Below are positions 18,450 to 27,389 of a stretch of 64,000 nucleotides of DNA, one piece after another. Position 1 is the stretch's first letter. Each line of letters opens with the position of its first letter. Origin of the DNA: JAAXKN01 sp036261625. Lineage in GTDB: Bacteria; Bacteroidota; Ignavibacteria; Ignavibacteriales; SURF-24. Under the pieces are notes generated by a model. That model saw nothing but the letters and a program-made list of their open reading frames with translations, was not told the origin of the DNA and made no database searches. Made by a program: the position numbers and the translations under genes. The stretch spans positions 62,001 to 126,000 of the forward strand of contig DATAKL010000044.1 of the NCBI GenBank assembly GCA_036261625.1, written 5' to 3'.

Positions 18450-19235
18450 TTGGAAGACAGTAAAATAAAAGAAAGCAGCTTTATACTTAAGGCAGAGTGT
18501 ATCTCCCAGACTTATCTAAACGAGGCCGGCGCCTCCTTGAGCCTAATTCAAGGGACCTCTTTTGAAGTTCAGGAGGGGGAAGTAGTTACAATACTGGGTG
18601 CCGCATCTTCAGGCAAAAGTGCTCTTTTAAGAATCATTGCTGGAATTGAAAAGCCTACGGCAGGCACAGTCACCTTCGCTCAGTATAAGGACTTAAGAAC
18701 CGATGCTGCATTTATACCTACTGAGCCGTCTTCACTTCCATGGTTAAGCGTCAGCGATAACATCAGGTTCGCAGTCAAAGGTGAAAAGGATCCCGATCAG
18801 GTCAACAGCAGGATAAAGGAAGTAATAGAGGCTGTTGGTCTAAACGGGTATGAAAACCACATCCCGGCAAATAAAAGCGCCGGCTTCAGGTTCAGGATAG
18901 CACTCGCCCGTGCCCTGGCATCGGAGGCGAAGGTAATCTTAATTGATGACCCGTTCCGGGATCTTCTTCCTGAAAGGAAAATGAATTACTACAGGCTCAT
19001 CAGGGAAGTTTCAGCTAAAATGGATTTTAGTATTCTATGGGCTACGGCTGACATAACTGAAGCACTCCTAATATCCGACAGGATACTTCTTCTGGCAAAA
19101 GAGCCGGGGGGAACACCGGGAGCAATAGTAAAGGAGTTCCGGCTTGAAAAGGGGAGAATGCCCGCAGTTTCACTTCTGGCATCTAAAGAATATGCTGAAA
19201 TCAGGCATAGCATTGAACAGTCTCTTTATTCATAA
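18450..19235 (+). CDS. ABC ATPase (SsuB/TauB-like) with degenerate catalytic motifs
   Basis: 261 residues with a TTG start 3 bp after the permease stop. Walker A is intact (GAASSGKS). The other motifs are not: the Q-loop Gln is lost (FIPTEPSSLPW), the LSGGQ signature reads KSAGF, the Walker B glutamate is Asp (LIDDPF), and the switch His is Ala (WATADITEAL). The fold and the PWLSVSDN segment still mark it as a member of the nitrate/sulfonate/taurine group. It probably binds ATP but hydrolyses slowly or not at all. The gene is intact, with no stop or frameshift, so it looks selected and not decaying. Confidence 0.82.
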   Translation: MEDSKIKESSFILKAECISQTYLNEAGASLSLIQGTSFEVQEGEVVTILGAASSGKSALLRIIAGIEKPTAGTVTFAQYKDLRTDAAFIPTEPSSLPWLSVSDNIRFAVKGEKDPDQVNSRIKEVIEAVGLNGYENHIPANKSAGFRFRIALARALASEAKVILIDDPFRDLLPERKMNYYRLIREVSAKMDFSILWATADITEALLISDRILLLAKEPGGTPGAIVKEFRLEKGRMPAVSLLASKEYAEIRHSIEQSLYS

Positions 19236-19359
19236 CCCCGGCTTAATACAGTATTTCGGCACACATACCCGGGCTATTTCTGCCATCCGGAGTTTTAGGG
19301 TAAAAAAACAGTATTATATTAAATTAATATTTTTATTTACGATAATCCGAAAGAGCGCA

Positions 19360-20904
19360 ATGAACGGTAAAATTGAAAAACTAAAGGAATTAAAGACAGC
19401 CGCCCTCTCAGGAGGGGGTTTAGACAAGATTCAGACACAGCACGACAAGGGAAAACTGACAGCAAGAGAAAGGATTGAACTCCTTGTCGACGAAGGGAGC
19501 TTTGAAGAAATTGACATGTTTGTCAAACACCGTTCGAAGGAATTCGGCATCGACAAGCTGCAGTACCCGGGTGACGGCGTTGTAACGGGATTTGCTAAGA
19601 TAGAAGGCCGCCCGGTGGCCCTGTTCAGCCAGGACTTTACGGTCTTCGGGGGTTCGCTTTCGGAAGCTCATGCCGAAAAAATCTGCAAAATTATGGATAT
19701 GGCCTTAAAGGTCGGAATTCCTGTAATCGGCCTTAACGATTCAGGAGGCGCCAGAATCCAGGAAGGTGTGGTTAGTCTTGGCGGTTACGCCGAGATATTC
19801 CTAAAGAATACGCTTTCCTCAGGTGTAATACCGCAGATTTCGGCCATTCTGGGTCCATGTGCAGGAGGTGCGGTTTATTCGCCTGCCATTACGGACTTTA
19901 TCTTCATGGTCAAGCATACCAGTCATATGTTTGTTACCGGGCCCAGTGTGGTAAAGACGGTTACGCACGAGGAGGTCAGCTTTGAAGATCTTGGCGGAGC
20001 TGAAACTCATGCCGCAAAAAGCGGGGTTGCCCACTTTGCCTTCGAAAATGAAGTGGAAATTTTTGAGGGTATAAGAAAACTGATGAGCTTTTTACCTTTA
20101 AATTACAGGGACAGCGCTCCGGAACTTGAGTTTGACTTTAAGCAGGATCTGGCGATACCCAAATTGAATGAAATTGTTCCGGACAGCCCGAACAAGCCCT
20201 ATGACATGAAGGAGATAATCCACCTTCTTGTGGATAACGGCGACTTTTTTGAGGTTCATAGAAATTATGCTGAAAACCTGATTGTAGGCTTCGGGCGCAT
20301 AGGCGGTATGGCAGTAGGTATCGTAGCCAACCAGCCCAGGTTTCTTGCAGGCGTGCTTGACATTGCAGCCTCGGTAAAAGGGGCAAGATTTGTAAGATTT
20401 TGTGATGCATTTAACATTCCTCTTCTGGTCCTTGAGGATGTTCCGGGTTTTCTTCCGGGCACAGAGCAGGAGTGGAACGGTATCATTAAGCACGGTGCAA
20501 AGCTGCTTTTTGCATTCTGCGAGGCTACGGTTCCCAAGGTTACCGTAATTACAAGAAAAGCCTATGGCGGGGCTTACGATGTAATGAACTCAAAGCACGT
20601 AAGGGGCGATTTTAACTTTGCATGGCCCTCGGCTGAAATTGCGGTCATGGGGCCCAAAGGGGCAGTGGAAATCATATTTAAGAAGGAGATCCAGGAGGCG
20701 GAAGATCCGGCTTTGAAAGCCTCGCAGAAGCTCTCGGAGTACATTGAAAAGTTTGCGAACCCTTATGCAGCTGCCGAAAGGGGATATGTCGATGACGTAA
20801 TAATTCCCTCGGATACAAAAATAAAGCTGATAAATGCTTTTCAGCTCTTAAAGACGAAGGTGGATGCAAATCCTAAGAAAAAGCATTCAAACATCCCTTT
20901 GTAA
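19360..20904 (+). CDS. Acyl-CoA carboxylase beta (carboxyltransferase) subunit
   Basis: 514 residues of the PccB/MmdA family. Seen are KLTARERIELLVDEGSFEE at the start, NDSGGARIQEGVVSLGGYAEI, ILGPCAGGAVYSPAITDF, RKAYGGAYDVM and MGPKGAVEIIF. It transfers carboxyl from biotin to propionyl-CoA (or takes it from methylmalonyl-CoA). Neither the biotin carboxylase nor a biotin carrier is in the window, so carboxylase and decarboxylase roles cannot be separated. The frame runs back to 19144 inside the ATPase gene; ATG 19360 gives the family N-terminus. Confidence 0.9.
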   Translation: MNGKIEKLKELKTAALSGGGLDKIQTQHDKGKLTARERIELLVDEGSFEEIDMFVKHRSKEFGIDKLQYPGDGVVTGFAKIEGRPVALFSQDFTVFGGSLSEAHAEKICKIMDMALKVGIPVIGLNDSGGARIQEGVVSLGGYAEIFLKNTLSSGVIPQISAILGPCAGGAVYSPAITDFIFMVKHTSHMFVTGPSVVKTVTHEEVSFEDLGGAETHAAKSGVAHFAFENEVEIFEGIRKLMSFLPLNYRDSAPELEFDFKQDLAIPKLNEIVPDSPNKPYDMKEIIHLLVDNGDFFEVHRNYAENLIVGFGRIGGMAVGIVANQPRFLAGVLDIAASVKGARFVRFCDAFNIPLLVLEDVPGFLPGTEQEWNGIIKHGAKLLFAFCEATVPKVTVITRKAYGGAYDVMNSKHVRGDFNFAWPSAEIAVMGPKGAVEIIFKKEIQEAEDPALKASQKLSEYIEKFANPYAAAERGYVDDVIIPSDTKIKLINAFQLLKTKVDANPKKKHSNIPL

Positions 20905-20968
20905 AAAGATATTTGAATTTAAAATAAAATTTTTAACTTAAAAAGAAAGGAGCCGGTCAACATTTAGC

Positions 20969-20997
20969 TTGACAATAAAGGCCTTTGAATTTAAATT
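20969..20997 (+). promoter_or_regulatory. Possible sigma70-like promoter for the transglycosylase gene
   Basis: TTGACA (20969-20974), 17 bp, TAAATT (20992-20997), about 32 bp before the start codon. The -10 is a weaker match. Confidence 0.45.
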
Positions 20998-21028
20998 GGT
21001 TCCCAAATTCATTAGATAAGGAGTACGA

Positions 21029-23998
21029 ATGAAAAAAGTTGTCCTATTTCTGTTTTTGATAAGTGTATCCTTTTTTGTTTCATCTTGCAGCTTGTCAAAA
21101 GTAGGTAGCGACGATAAACCTTCAACAACCAACACAAAAATCAAGGTTAAGCCGACTGTAATAGTAAGCGAACTCTTAGAAGAAGCCAGGCAGAACTACG
21201 TCAGCGCTCTGGCAAAGCAGGAGATCAACAGTACAACTGAGGCTATAAATTATTATGAAGCAGCCCTTCGCATTCTTAATAATTTAAGCTATTATCCTGA
21301 AATCGACGATAATGAAGCTTACACACAGCTGGAAAAATCCATAACCGATGATTATCAGAAGTTCGTTGACGGTTTATCGGAATTACCTGAAGGTGTCTCT
21401 TTTGCGGCTTTGGAAGAGTGGATGAAAAAGAGCATGCCGGAAATCAAAGTCAAACAAGAGACAATTCAGAAGCCCAACCAGGTTGTCATTGTTGCAGATT
21501 TTCCGCTGGAAGTCAACAGCTATGTTGACCAGTATATTGAAATTTTCCAGGGGAAATGGCGCAAGTACATGGAACTCTGGCTTTCACGCTCAGGAAAATA
21601 CTTCCCGATGATGGCCAAAATCTTCCAGGAAGAGAAGGTGCCCACACAGCTCATCTTCTTAAGCATGGTTGAAAGCGGTGTTAACCCGATTGCAAAGTCC
21701 AGGGCAAAAGCTGTGGGCCTTTGGCAGTTTATGAGCTCAACAGGAAAACTCTACGGGCTTAACTCGGATATTTACTACGATGAAAGAAGAAATCCTGAAA
21801 AAGCCACCAGGGCTGCTGCCAGATATTTAAGAAATCTTTATAACATGTTCGGCGACTGGTACCTTTCACTTGCCTCATATAACTGCGGCGAAGGTAATGT
21901 AAAAAGAGTTGTAACCAGAACCGGGCTGAACACTTTCTGGGAAATCAGGGACTATCTGCCGCGCGAAACACGCGACTATGTGCCCCAGTTTATTGCCGTT
22001 TCCCTTATTGCCAGCAACCCGGCCAAGTACGGTTTCGGAAACGTTATGTTCGAAAAACCGCTGGATTATGACACCTTTAAGGTCACTGAAGGTATCGACT
22101 TAAAGGTTCTGGCAAAGTGCGCCAACACGACGCTCGATCAGCTGGAGGATCTTAATCCGGAACTTACACAGCGATCGACCCCGCCGGATTACCCGGGAGG
22201 CTACCTGCTCAGAATTCCAAAGGGCACTAACGAAATGTTTGCTGCCAACTTCAAGAATATTCCCGACGAGGCAAAGGTCCAGTTTACACTGCACTATGTC
22301 AAAAGAGGGGAAACTGTTACTAAGGTCGCCAGAAAATATGGAATTTCTGCAGTTGAACTTGCCAGGGTTAACGGCATCTCCACAAGAACAAGACTTCCAA
22401 GGGGCGTTACCTTAAAGATCCCTGTCTCCGGATTTAATGATGCTGATTTCGTTGTCAATACAGATATGGCTCCTGCTGTGGATAAGAGTAATGCAAAGAG
22501 CCTGGAGGCACCTTACACAGTTCAAAGCCAGCACCCCGGTGCAGAACAGAATACGGAACTGGCAGCTAACAGCAGCAAGACTGGCAGCCATCTTACCTCT
22601 GATAGCCAGGCTCCGGCCGACAGCCAGTCTAGCTCAGAAGGCCAGCTTCTGGCAGACAACCAGTCAACAGAAGATGAGCCGACAACAGACGAAAACCAGA
22701 ATTCCAGCAGCGACACTCTGGACCAGTCTAACGTTGTCATCCGCCCCGAGGGGAAAGCCCTCGTTCAGTACAGCGTTAAGAAAAACGATAATCTTACTGA
22801 AATTGCCGACCTTTTTAATGTCAGGGTTTCCGACTTAAGAAACTGGAACAATATATCCTACACCGATGCAATTCATGTCGGGCAGGCGCTGAACGTTTAT
22901 GTTCCTGAAGAAAAGAAAGACTATTACGCCAGTCTGGACAACCAGACACAGGTGGAGAAAAGATCTCTTAAGAATACCCAGATTAAGAATAATGCCAAAT
23001 GGGTAACTCACAGGGTAAGGCGGGGTGAGACTCTTGCCTCAATTTCTTCAAAGTATAATGTCACCATTTCGCAGATCAAGAAGTGGAACGGCCTGCATAA
23101 GAACAGAATAATTGGCGGAACAAGACTTAAAATTCTTGCCGAAAGCGGCAGCTCTTATCTTGCACAGAATCAGAAGAGCAACTATAAGAGGAGCGGCCTT
23201 ACAAGATATAAAGTCAGGCGCGGCGATACGATTGGTGAAATTGCCGACAGGTTCGGAGTTACAGTCCAGCAGTTAAAAAGATGGAACAGGCTTCCTTCAA
23301 ACAGGATTGCCGCAGGCAAAAGCCTTAAGATCTTTGGCAATGAAACTACAGCATCACTGGGCGACAATCTCAGCAAGGCTTCGGCTACCTTGAACTACTA
23401 TAAGATAAAGCCGGGCGATGCCATCAGCAACATTGCCGACAGGTACCACGTTTCGGTTGCAAATCTGAAGAAATGGAACAAGCTCAACAGCAACAGGATC
23501 ACTGCGGGCAGAACGCTTAAGATCTATTCAGATGAAGGTGAGCAGTATGCTTCAACAGATACAAAGCCTTTAAGAAGATCTAAACTGTCAGTAGAAAAAA
23601 ATGCTTCAAATGAATCTGCCAATATTTCTAATGCAGGTGAACATGTTGTTAAAAGCGGCGAGACACTTGGCCATATTGCTGAACTCTATGGCGTGAGAGC
23701 CTCCGACTTAAGAAAGTGGAATCATATCTCCGGCAATAAAATTGTTGTTGGCGACAGATTAATAGTCAGCAGCGGAAGAAAGGGAGCGAAGCTGGAGAAA
23801 AGGTCTTCCCGCAAGGAGGAGCTGGTCCAGACCAAAAAGAGCAAAGTCAAAAAAGCCCAGACCCACAGGGTAAAAAGGGGTGAGACTTTATATGAAATTG
23901 CACAGAAGTATGACATGGATGTGCAGGATCTGAAGAGACTGAACAATATCAGAGGAAATAAACTGGTTGTAGGTCAAAAATTAAAGATTGACGACTAG
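21029..23998 (+). CDS. MltD-like lytic transglycosylase lipoprotein with seven LysM repeats
   Basis: 989 residues. A lipoprotein signal ends FFVSSC. Residues ~190-330 form the SLT domain with catalytic E215 (MVESGVNP), AVGLWQFM and SYNCGEGNV. A degenerate LysM-like segment (LKVLAKCANTTLDQL) is followed by seven LysM repeats of the form Y-x-V-x-x-G-(E/D)-T-x-x-x-I-A, separated by Ser/Gln/Asn-rich linkers, the longest at ~490-565. It cuts glycan strands of peptidoglycan from the outer membrane; the LysM repeats bind the wall. E. coli MltD has only two LysM repeats, so this protein is more than twice as long. Confidence 0.92.
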   Translation: MKKVVLFLFLISVSFFVSSCSLSKVGSDDKPSTTNTKIKVKPTVIVSELLEEARQNYVSALAKQEINSTTEAINYYEAALRILNNLSYYPEIDDNEAYTQLEKSITDDYQKFVDGLSELPEGVSFAALEEWMKKSMPEIKVKQETIQKPNQVVIVADFPLEVNSYVDQYIEIFQGKWRKYMELWLSRSGKYFPMMAKIFQEEKVPTQLIFLSMVESGVNPIAKSRAKAVGLWQFMSSTGKLYGLNSDIYYDERRNPEKATRAAARYLRNLYNMFGDWYLSLASYNCGEGNVKRVVTRTGLNTFWEIRDYLPRETRDYVPQFIAVSLIASNPAKYGFGNVMFEKPLDYDTFKVTEGIDLKVLAKCANTTLDQLEDLNPELTQRSTPPDYPGGYLLRIPKGTNEMFAANFKNIPDEAKVQFTLHYVKRGETVTKVARKYGISAVELARVNGISTRTRLPRGVTLKIPVSGFNDADFVVNTDMAPAVDKSNAKSLEAPYTVQSQHPGAEQNTELAANSSKTGSHLTSDSQAPADSQSSSEGQLLADNQSTEDEPTTDENQNSSSDTLDQSNVVIRPEGKALVQYSVKKNDNLTEIADLFNVRVSDLRNWNNISYTDAIHVGQALNVYVPEEKKDYYASLDNQTQVEKRSLKNTQIKNNAKWVTHRVRRGETLASISSKYNVTISQIKKWNGLHKNRIIGGTRLKILAESGSSYLAQNQKSNYKRSGLTRYKVRRGDTIGEIADRFGVTVQQLKRWNRLPSNRIAAGKSLKIFGNETTASLGDNLSKASATLNYYKIKPGDAISNIADRYHVSVANLKKWNKLNSNRITAGRTLKIYSDEGEQYASTDTKPLRRSKLSVEKNASNESANISNAGEHVVKSGETLGHIAELYGVRASDLRKWNHISGNKIVVGDRLIVSSGRKGAKLEKRSSRKEELVQTKKSKVKKAQTHRVKRGETLYEIAQKYDMDVQDLKRLNNIRGNKLVVGQKLKIDD

Positions 23999-24003
23999 TT
24001 TAA

Positions 24004-24032
24004 TTGAAAAATTGTTCTTATTTTTATAGTAT
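24004..24032 (+). promoter_or_regulatory. Possible promoter upstream of the TPP riboswitch
   Basis: TTGAAA (24004-24009), 17 bp, TAGTAT (24027-24032). It would start transcription just before the riboswitch. Motif match is moderate. Confidence 0.4.
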
Positions 24033-24053
24033 TATTTTGAACTAACACGAAAG

Positions 24054-24145
24054 CCGACGTTAGGGGTGTCGCGGGATTATTTTCCGGCGGCTGAGATTAT
24101 ACCCTTAAACCTGATCTGGATAATGCCAGCGTAGGGAAACGACTA
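24054..24145 (+). ncRNA. TPP riboswitch (THI element)
   Basis: The conserved core is complete: TTAGGGGTG, CTGAGAT, ACCC, ACCTGATCTGGATAATGCCA and GCGTAGGGAA in order. CGTT (24058) and AACG (24138) can close P1, and GGGGT pairs with ACCC for P2. It senses thiamine pyrophosphate. A terminator hairpin starts 27 bases after it, so control is probably by transcription attenuation of the thiamine salvage genes downstream. Confidence 0.95.
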
Positions 24146-24171
24146 AAGATATAAGAGTAATTGTTACTTTT

Positions 24172-24201
24172 AGCCGTTTTCAAGAAAACGGCTTTCTTTT
24201 T
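24172..24201 (+). terminator. Riboswitch expression-platform terminator
   Basis: AGCCGTTTTC and GAAAACGGCT form a near-perfect stem followed by TTCTTTTTTT, ending 17 bp before the TonB-receptor start. The upstream segment AGAGTAATTGTTACTTTT forms a competing small hairpin that overlaps its left side. Confidence 0.85.
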
Positions 24202-24217
24202 TTAAAAAGGAGAAACC

Positions 24218-26716
24218 ATGAAGTATATAATTATTCTTTTTTTATTTTTAAACGGAATCATCCGGCCTCAGGAAGGCAGTCTTTCAGGTAGGGTAGTCGA
24301 CCGGGAAACCTTAAAGCCTCTTGGACAGGCCAGCGTTACAGTAGAAGGCTCTGATATAAAAACCTTAACCGATGAAAAAGGTGCCTTCAGGCTCTCAGGC
24401 CAACTTCCTTCTTCAGGCGATCTGATTATCAGCTATATAGGCTACAGCGCAAAACGGGTCAGAATAGATACCCTTGTATCCTCCGGCGGGAGCATTACAG
24501 TCAGTCTTGAGCCCCAGATCATCTCTTCGCAAACCATTCTTGTCACAGGCAGTATAGGTAAGGAAGGCATAACCCCGCTTGCATTTTCCAAGGTAAGCAG
24601 GAGTAAAATTGAGGAGAAATATATGGAACAGGATGTGCCTGAATTTCTCTCCTCGCTTCCTTCAACTACTTTTTACTCCGAATCGGGCGGCAGCATAGGT
24701 TACAACTATTTAAGCATAAGAGGTTTCGACCAGCGCAGGATCTCGGTTTCAATAAATGGAGTGCCGCAGAACGATCCTGAGGACCATAACGTCTACTGGC
24801 TCGATTTCCCGGATATACTCTCAAGCTCTGAACTCGTTCAGGTCCAAAGAGGAGCCGGTTCGGGAATAATCGGCTATCCTTCAATCGGCGGGTCGATCAA
24901 CATTATTACCTCTTCCTTCAGCAATAAGGCCCAGTATGAATTCGGTGCCTTCACGGGAAGCTTTAATACAAGGAAATACAGCGCGAACTTCTCAAGCGGG
25001 CTGATTGACAATACCTATTCCATCCATACCATGCTCTCCAAAACGCTCAGTTCGGGCTACAGGAACTCTGCATGGGCAGACTATAATGCATACTATGTCT
25101 CAGCAGTCCGCTACGACAAAAATCTGACTACACAGGTCAATTTCTATGGCGGCCCGATTTCAGACGGCCTGGCCTATACGGGGCTGCCGAAGTTTACAAT
25201 TAAGGATAAGACCTTAAGGAGGATGAACTATTCATACTGGGAAGCCTCCAATGGGAAATTCGACTACACTTTAGAGCGCAGGCCTGAGGAGATAGAAAAC
25301 TTCTCTCAGCCTCATTTTGAACTCTTGAATGAATACAACATAAACAGCCGCATTTCATTTAACTCAGCTTTGTTTTTAGTCCTCGGCAACGGTTTTTTTG
25401 ATTATGACGGCTCATGGGCCGATACTTCATACTTCAGGCTTACAAAAGACAACGGCTTCAACGCCCAGGCAAACCCCTCAAATGCTCTTATTCGCGCACA
25501 GGTGGAAAACAGGCAGTACGGCTGGATACCGCGCCTTAGAATAGATCATGGCACAGGTGAGCTTATCCTTGGTGCCGAATTCCGTCTGCACCGCTCGCTG
25601 CACTGGGGTTCGATCAACTACGCAGACAACCTTCCTGAAGGTGTGGACAAAAACTACAGGTATTACCAGTACCGCGGGGGAAAAGATATCTTCAATGTCT
25701 TTGCACATGAAAGCTATAACATTTCACCCGTAATGAATCTTCTGGCAGAGCTTCAGCTGGCATACTTTAAGTACAGGCTTTATGATGAAAAATACCTGGG
25801 GACAGATTTTAAGGTCGGCAGCGTGTTCTTAAATCCCCGTCTGGGCCTCAATTACAAATTAAGCACCAAATCGAATGTCTATCTTACTGCCGCAAGAGTC
25901 TCCCGAGAGCCGAGGCTTGTAAACTACTACGATGCCGCAGAATCGGGCGGGGGAGCTGAGCCGCAGTTTGCAAGAAATGAAAACGGAGCCTACGATTTTA
26001 CGAATCCTTTGGTTAAACCTGAATCCATGAATGACCTGGAGGCCGGAACCTCATTCTTGGCAGATGGATATTCAGCCGGAGTGAACCTGTTCTATATGCT
26101 CTTTAGCGATGAGATCGTAAAAAACGGCAAGGTCGACCGCTTCGGCCAGCCCGTAACGGGCAATATGGATAAAACCGTGCACTCAGGAATCGAACTAAAC
26201 GGACTTCTTAAGCTTAATGAGAACTTCGAACTGGCATTAAACGGAACCTACAGCAGGAATTACATACTGAACGGAAAAACTTTTGTCTCTTACACAGACC
26301 CTGTGACAGGCGAAGACAAAGTAGGCGCACTCAAACTGGATGGAAACAGGATCAGCGGATTTCCCGACTTCCTTCTTAACACCTCTCTGAAAATGAAACT
26401 GGGAGGAATGACTTCTATTCTGACAGCAAGGTACGTAGGTAAATTTTATTCCGACAATTACGATAAAAATCTTCAGTCGTATCTGGCATCTTACCCCGGA
26501 TTTAACGATTATACAGACAACGTTGTTGACGCTTATTTTACGGCAGACATTTTTGCAAGCTATGAACTCCAGCTTCCTGAAATCTCAAAGACTCTGAAGG
26601 TCTCGGCCAGGGTAAACAATATTTTTGACAGCCTTTATGCCTCTTATGCAATAGGGGGTGAATTCTTCCCGGCTGCAGAACGCAATTTTGTTGTGGGACT
26701 TCAGCTGGGATTATAA
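24218..26716 (+). CDS. TonB-dependent outer-membrane receptor, probably for thiamine
   Basis: 832 residues. A signal peptide is followed by a carboxypeptidase-regulatory-like beta-sandwich (GSLSGRVVDRETLKPLGQAS, ~20-95), a plug domain (SIRGFDQRRISVSINGVPQ) and a 22-strand-type barrel ending in the aromatic-rich AERNFVVGLQLGL. Such receptors import scarce nutrients using TonB energy. Because it is the first gene behind a TPP riboswitch and precedes thiamine pyrophosphokinase, thiamine or a phosphorylated form is the likely ligand. The ligand is inference from regulation and context, while family membership is clear. Confidence 0.9.
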   Translation: MKYIIILFLFLNGIIRPQEGSLSGRVVDRETLKPLGQASVTVEGSDIKTLTDEKGAFRLSGQLPSSGDLIISYIGYSAKRVRIDTLVSSGGSITVSLEPQIISSQTILVTGSIGKEGITPLAFSKVSRSKIEEKYMEQDVPEFLSSLPSTTFYSESGGSIGYNYLSIRGFDQRRISVSINGVPQNDPEDHNVYWLDFPDILSSSELVQVQRGAGSGIIGYPSIGGSINIITSSFSNKAQYEFGAFTGSFNTRKYSANFSSGLIDNTYSIHTMLSKTLSSGYRNSAWADYNAYYVSAVRYDKNLTTQVNFYGGPISDGLAYTGLPKFTIKDKTLRRMNYSYWEASNGKFDYTLERRPEEIENFSQPHFELLNEYNINSRISFNSALFLVLGNGFFDYDGSWADTSYFRLTKDNGFNAQANPSNALIRAQVENRQYGWIPRLRIDHGTGELILGAEFRLHRSLHWGSINYADNLPEGVDKNYRYYQYRGGKDIFNVFAHESYNISPVMNLLAELQLAYFKYRLYDEKYLGTDFKVGSVFLNPRLGLNYKLSTKSNVYLTAARVSREPRLVNYYDAAESGGGAEPQFARNENGAYDFTNPLVKPESMNDLEAGTSFLADGYSAGVNLFYMLFSDEIVKNGKVDRFGQPVTGNMDKTVHSGIELNGLLKLNENFELALNGTYSRNYILNGKTFVSYTDPVTGEDKVGALKLDGNRISGFPDFLLNTSLKMKLGGMTSILTARYVGKFYSDNYDKNLQSYLASYPGFNDYTDNVVDAYFTADIFASYELQLPEISKTLKVSARVNNIFDSLYASYAIGGEFFPAAERNFVVGLQLGL

Positions 26717-26735
26717 AAAATATTTTAGACTATAC

Positions 26736-27389
26736 ATGAAAAAATGCGTGATAATTGCAAACGGAAAGGCTCCTAAGAAAAGTATCTTTCCTTTTCTTAA
26801 AAAGCAGGGATATACAACCTTGATCTGTGCCGACGGCGGAGCAAACAGCGCAAGGCGCCTTAAATTGATTCCTGACTTTATTTTAGGCGACCTGGACTCC
26901 ATACATCCCGACACACTTAAGTTCTATGAGGATAAGGTTAAGGTCAAAAGAATTAAAAGACAGGATGATACCGATGTAGAGAAATGCCTCAAGTTTGCCA
27001 TTAATAACCGCTATAGTGAATGTGTCCTTACAGGCGTCATTGGCGACCGTCTGGACCATTCATTCAGCAATCTTGGAATTGTCCTGAGGTATTCAAGGCT
27101 GATTTCTCTTAAGGTAATAAGTGACAGATCTTTCCTTACGGTTCATAAAGGAAATTTCTGCCTCAGGACTGTTCCGGGTGAGACACTCTCAATTTATGCA
27201 TTTGACAAAAAGACTAAAATAAGCTCAACGGGACTTAAATATGAGCTTCAGAACGACACTTTGCCCTATGGCTTAAGAGAAAGTACAAGCAACGAGGCTC
27301 TGCAGAGTGAAGTGCACCTCAAGGTAAAAGGAGGGCGTGTTTTTATTATACGTGATTTTAATCTTGTAAGGACTCATGATCTCTTTTAA
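26736..27389 (+). CDS. Thiamine pyrophosphokinase
   Basis: 217 residues. Motifs are CADGGANSARR, DFILGDLDSI, QDDTDVEKCLKFA and GVIGDRLDHSFSNL, all typical of the TPK catalytic domain. It makes TPP directly from thiamine and ATP, which is the salvage route, so imported thiamine can be used without ThiE/ThiL. ATG 26736 starts 20 bp after the receptor gene; the frame extends into that gene but the extension is not TPK-like. The C-terminus overlaps the symporter start by 14 bases. Confidence 0.92.
   Translation: MKKCVIIANGKAPKKSIFPFLKKQGYTTLICADGGANSARRLKLIPDFILGDLDSIHPDTLKFYEDKVKVKRIKRQDDTDVEKCLKFAINNRYSECVLTGVIGDRLDHSFSNLGIVLRYSRLISLKVISDRSFLTVHKGNFCLRTVPGETLSIYAFDKKTKISSTGLKYELQNDTLPYGLRESTSNEALQSEVHLKVKGGRVFIIRDFNLVRTHDLF

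Noticed and set aside
19144..19359. N-terminal extension of the carboxylase subunit
   Set aside because: Overlaps the ATPase gene and shows no resemblance to the family N-terminus.
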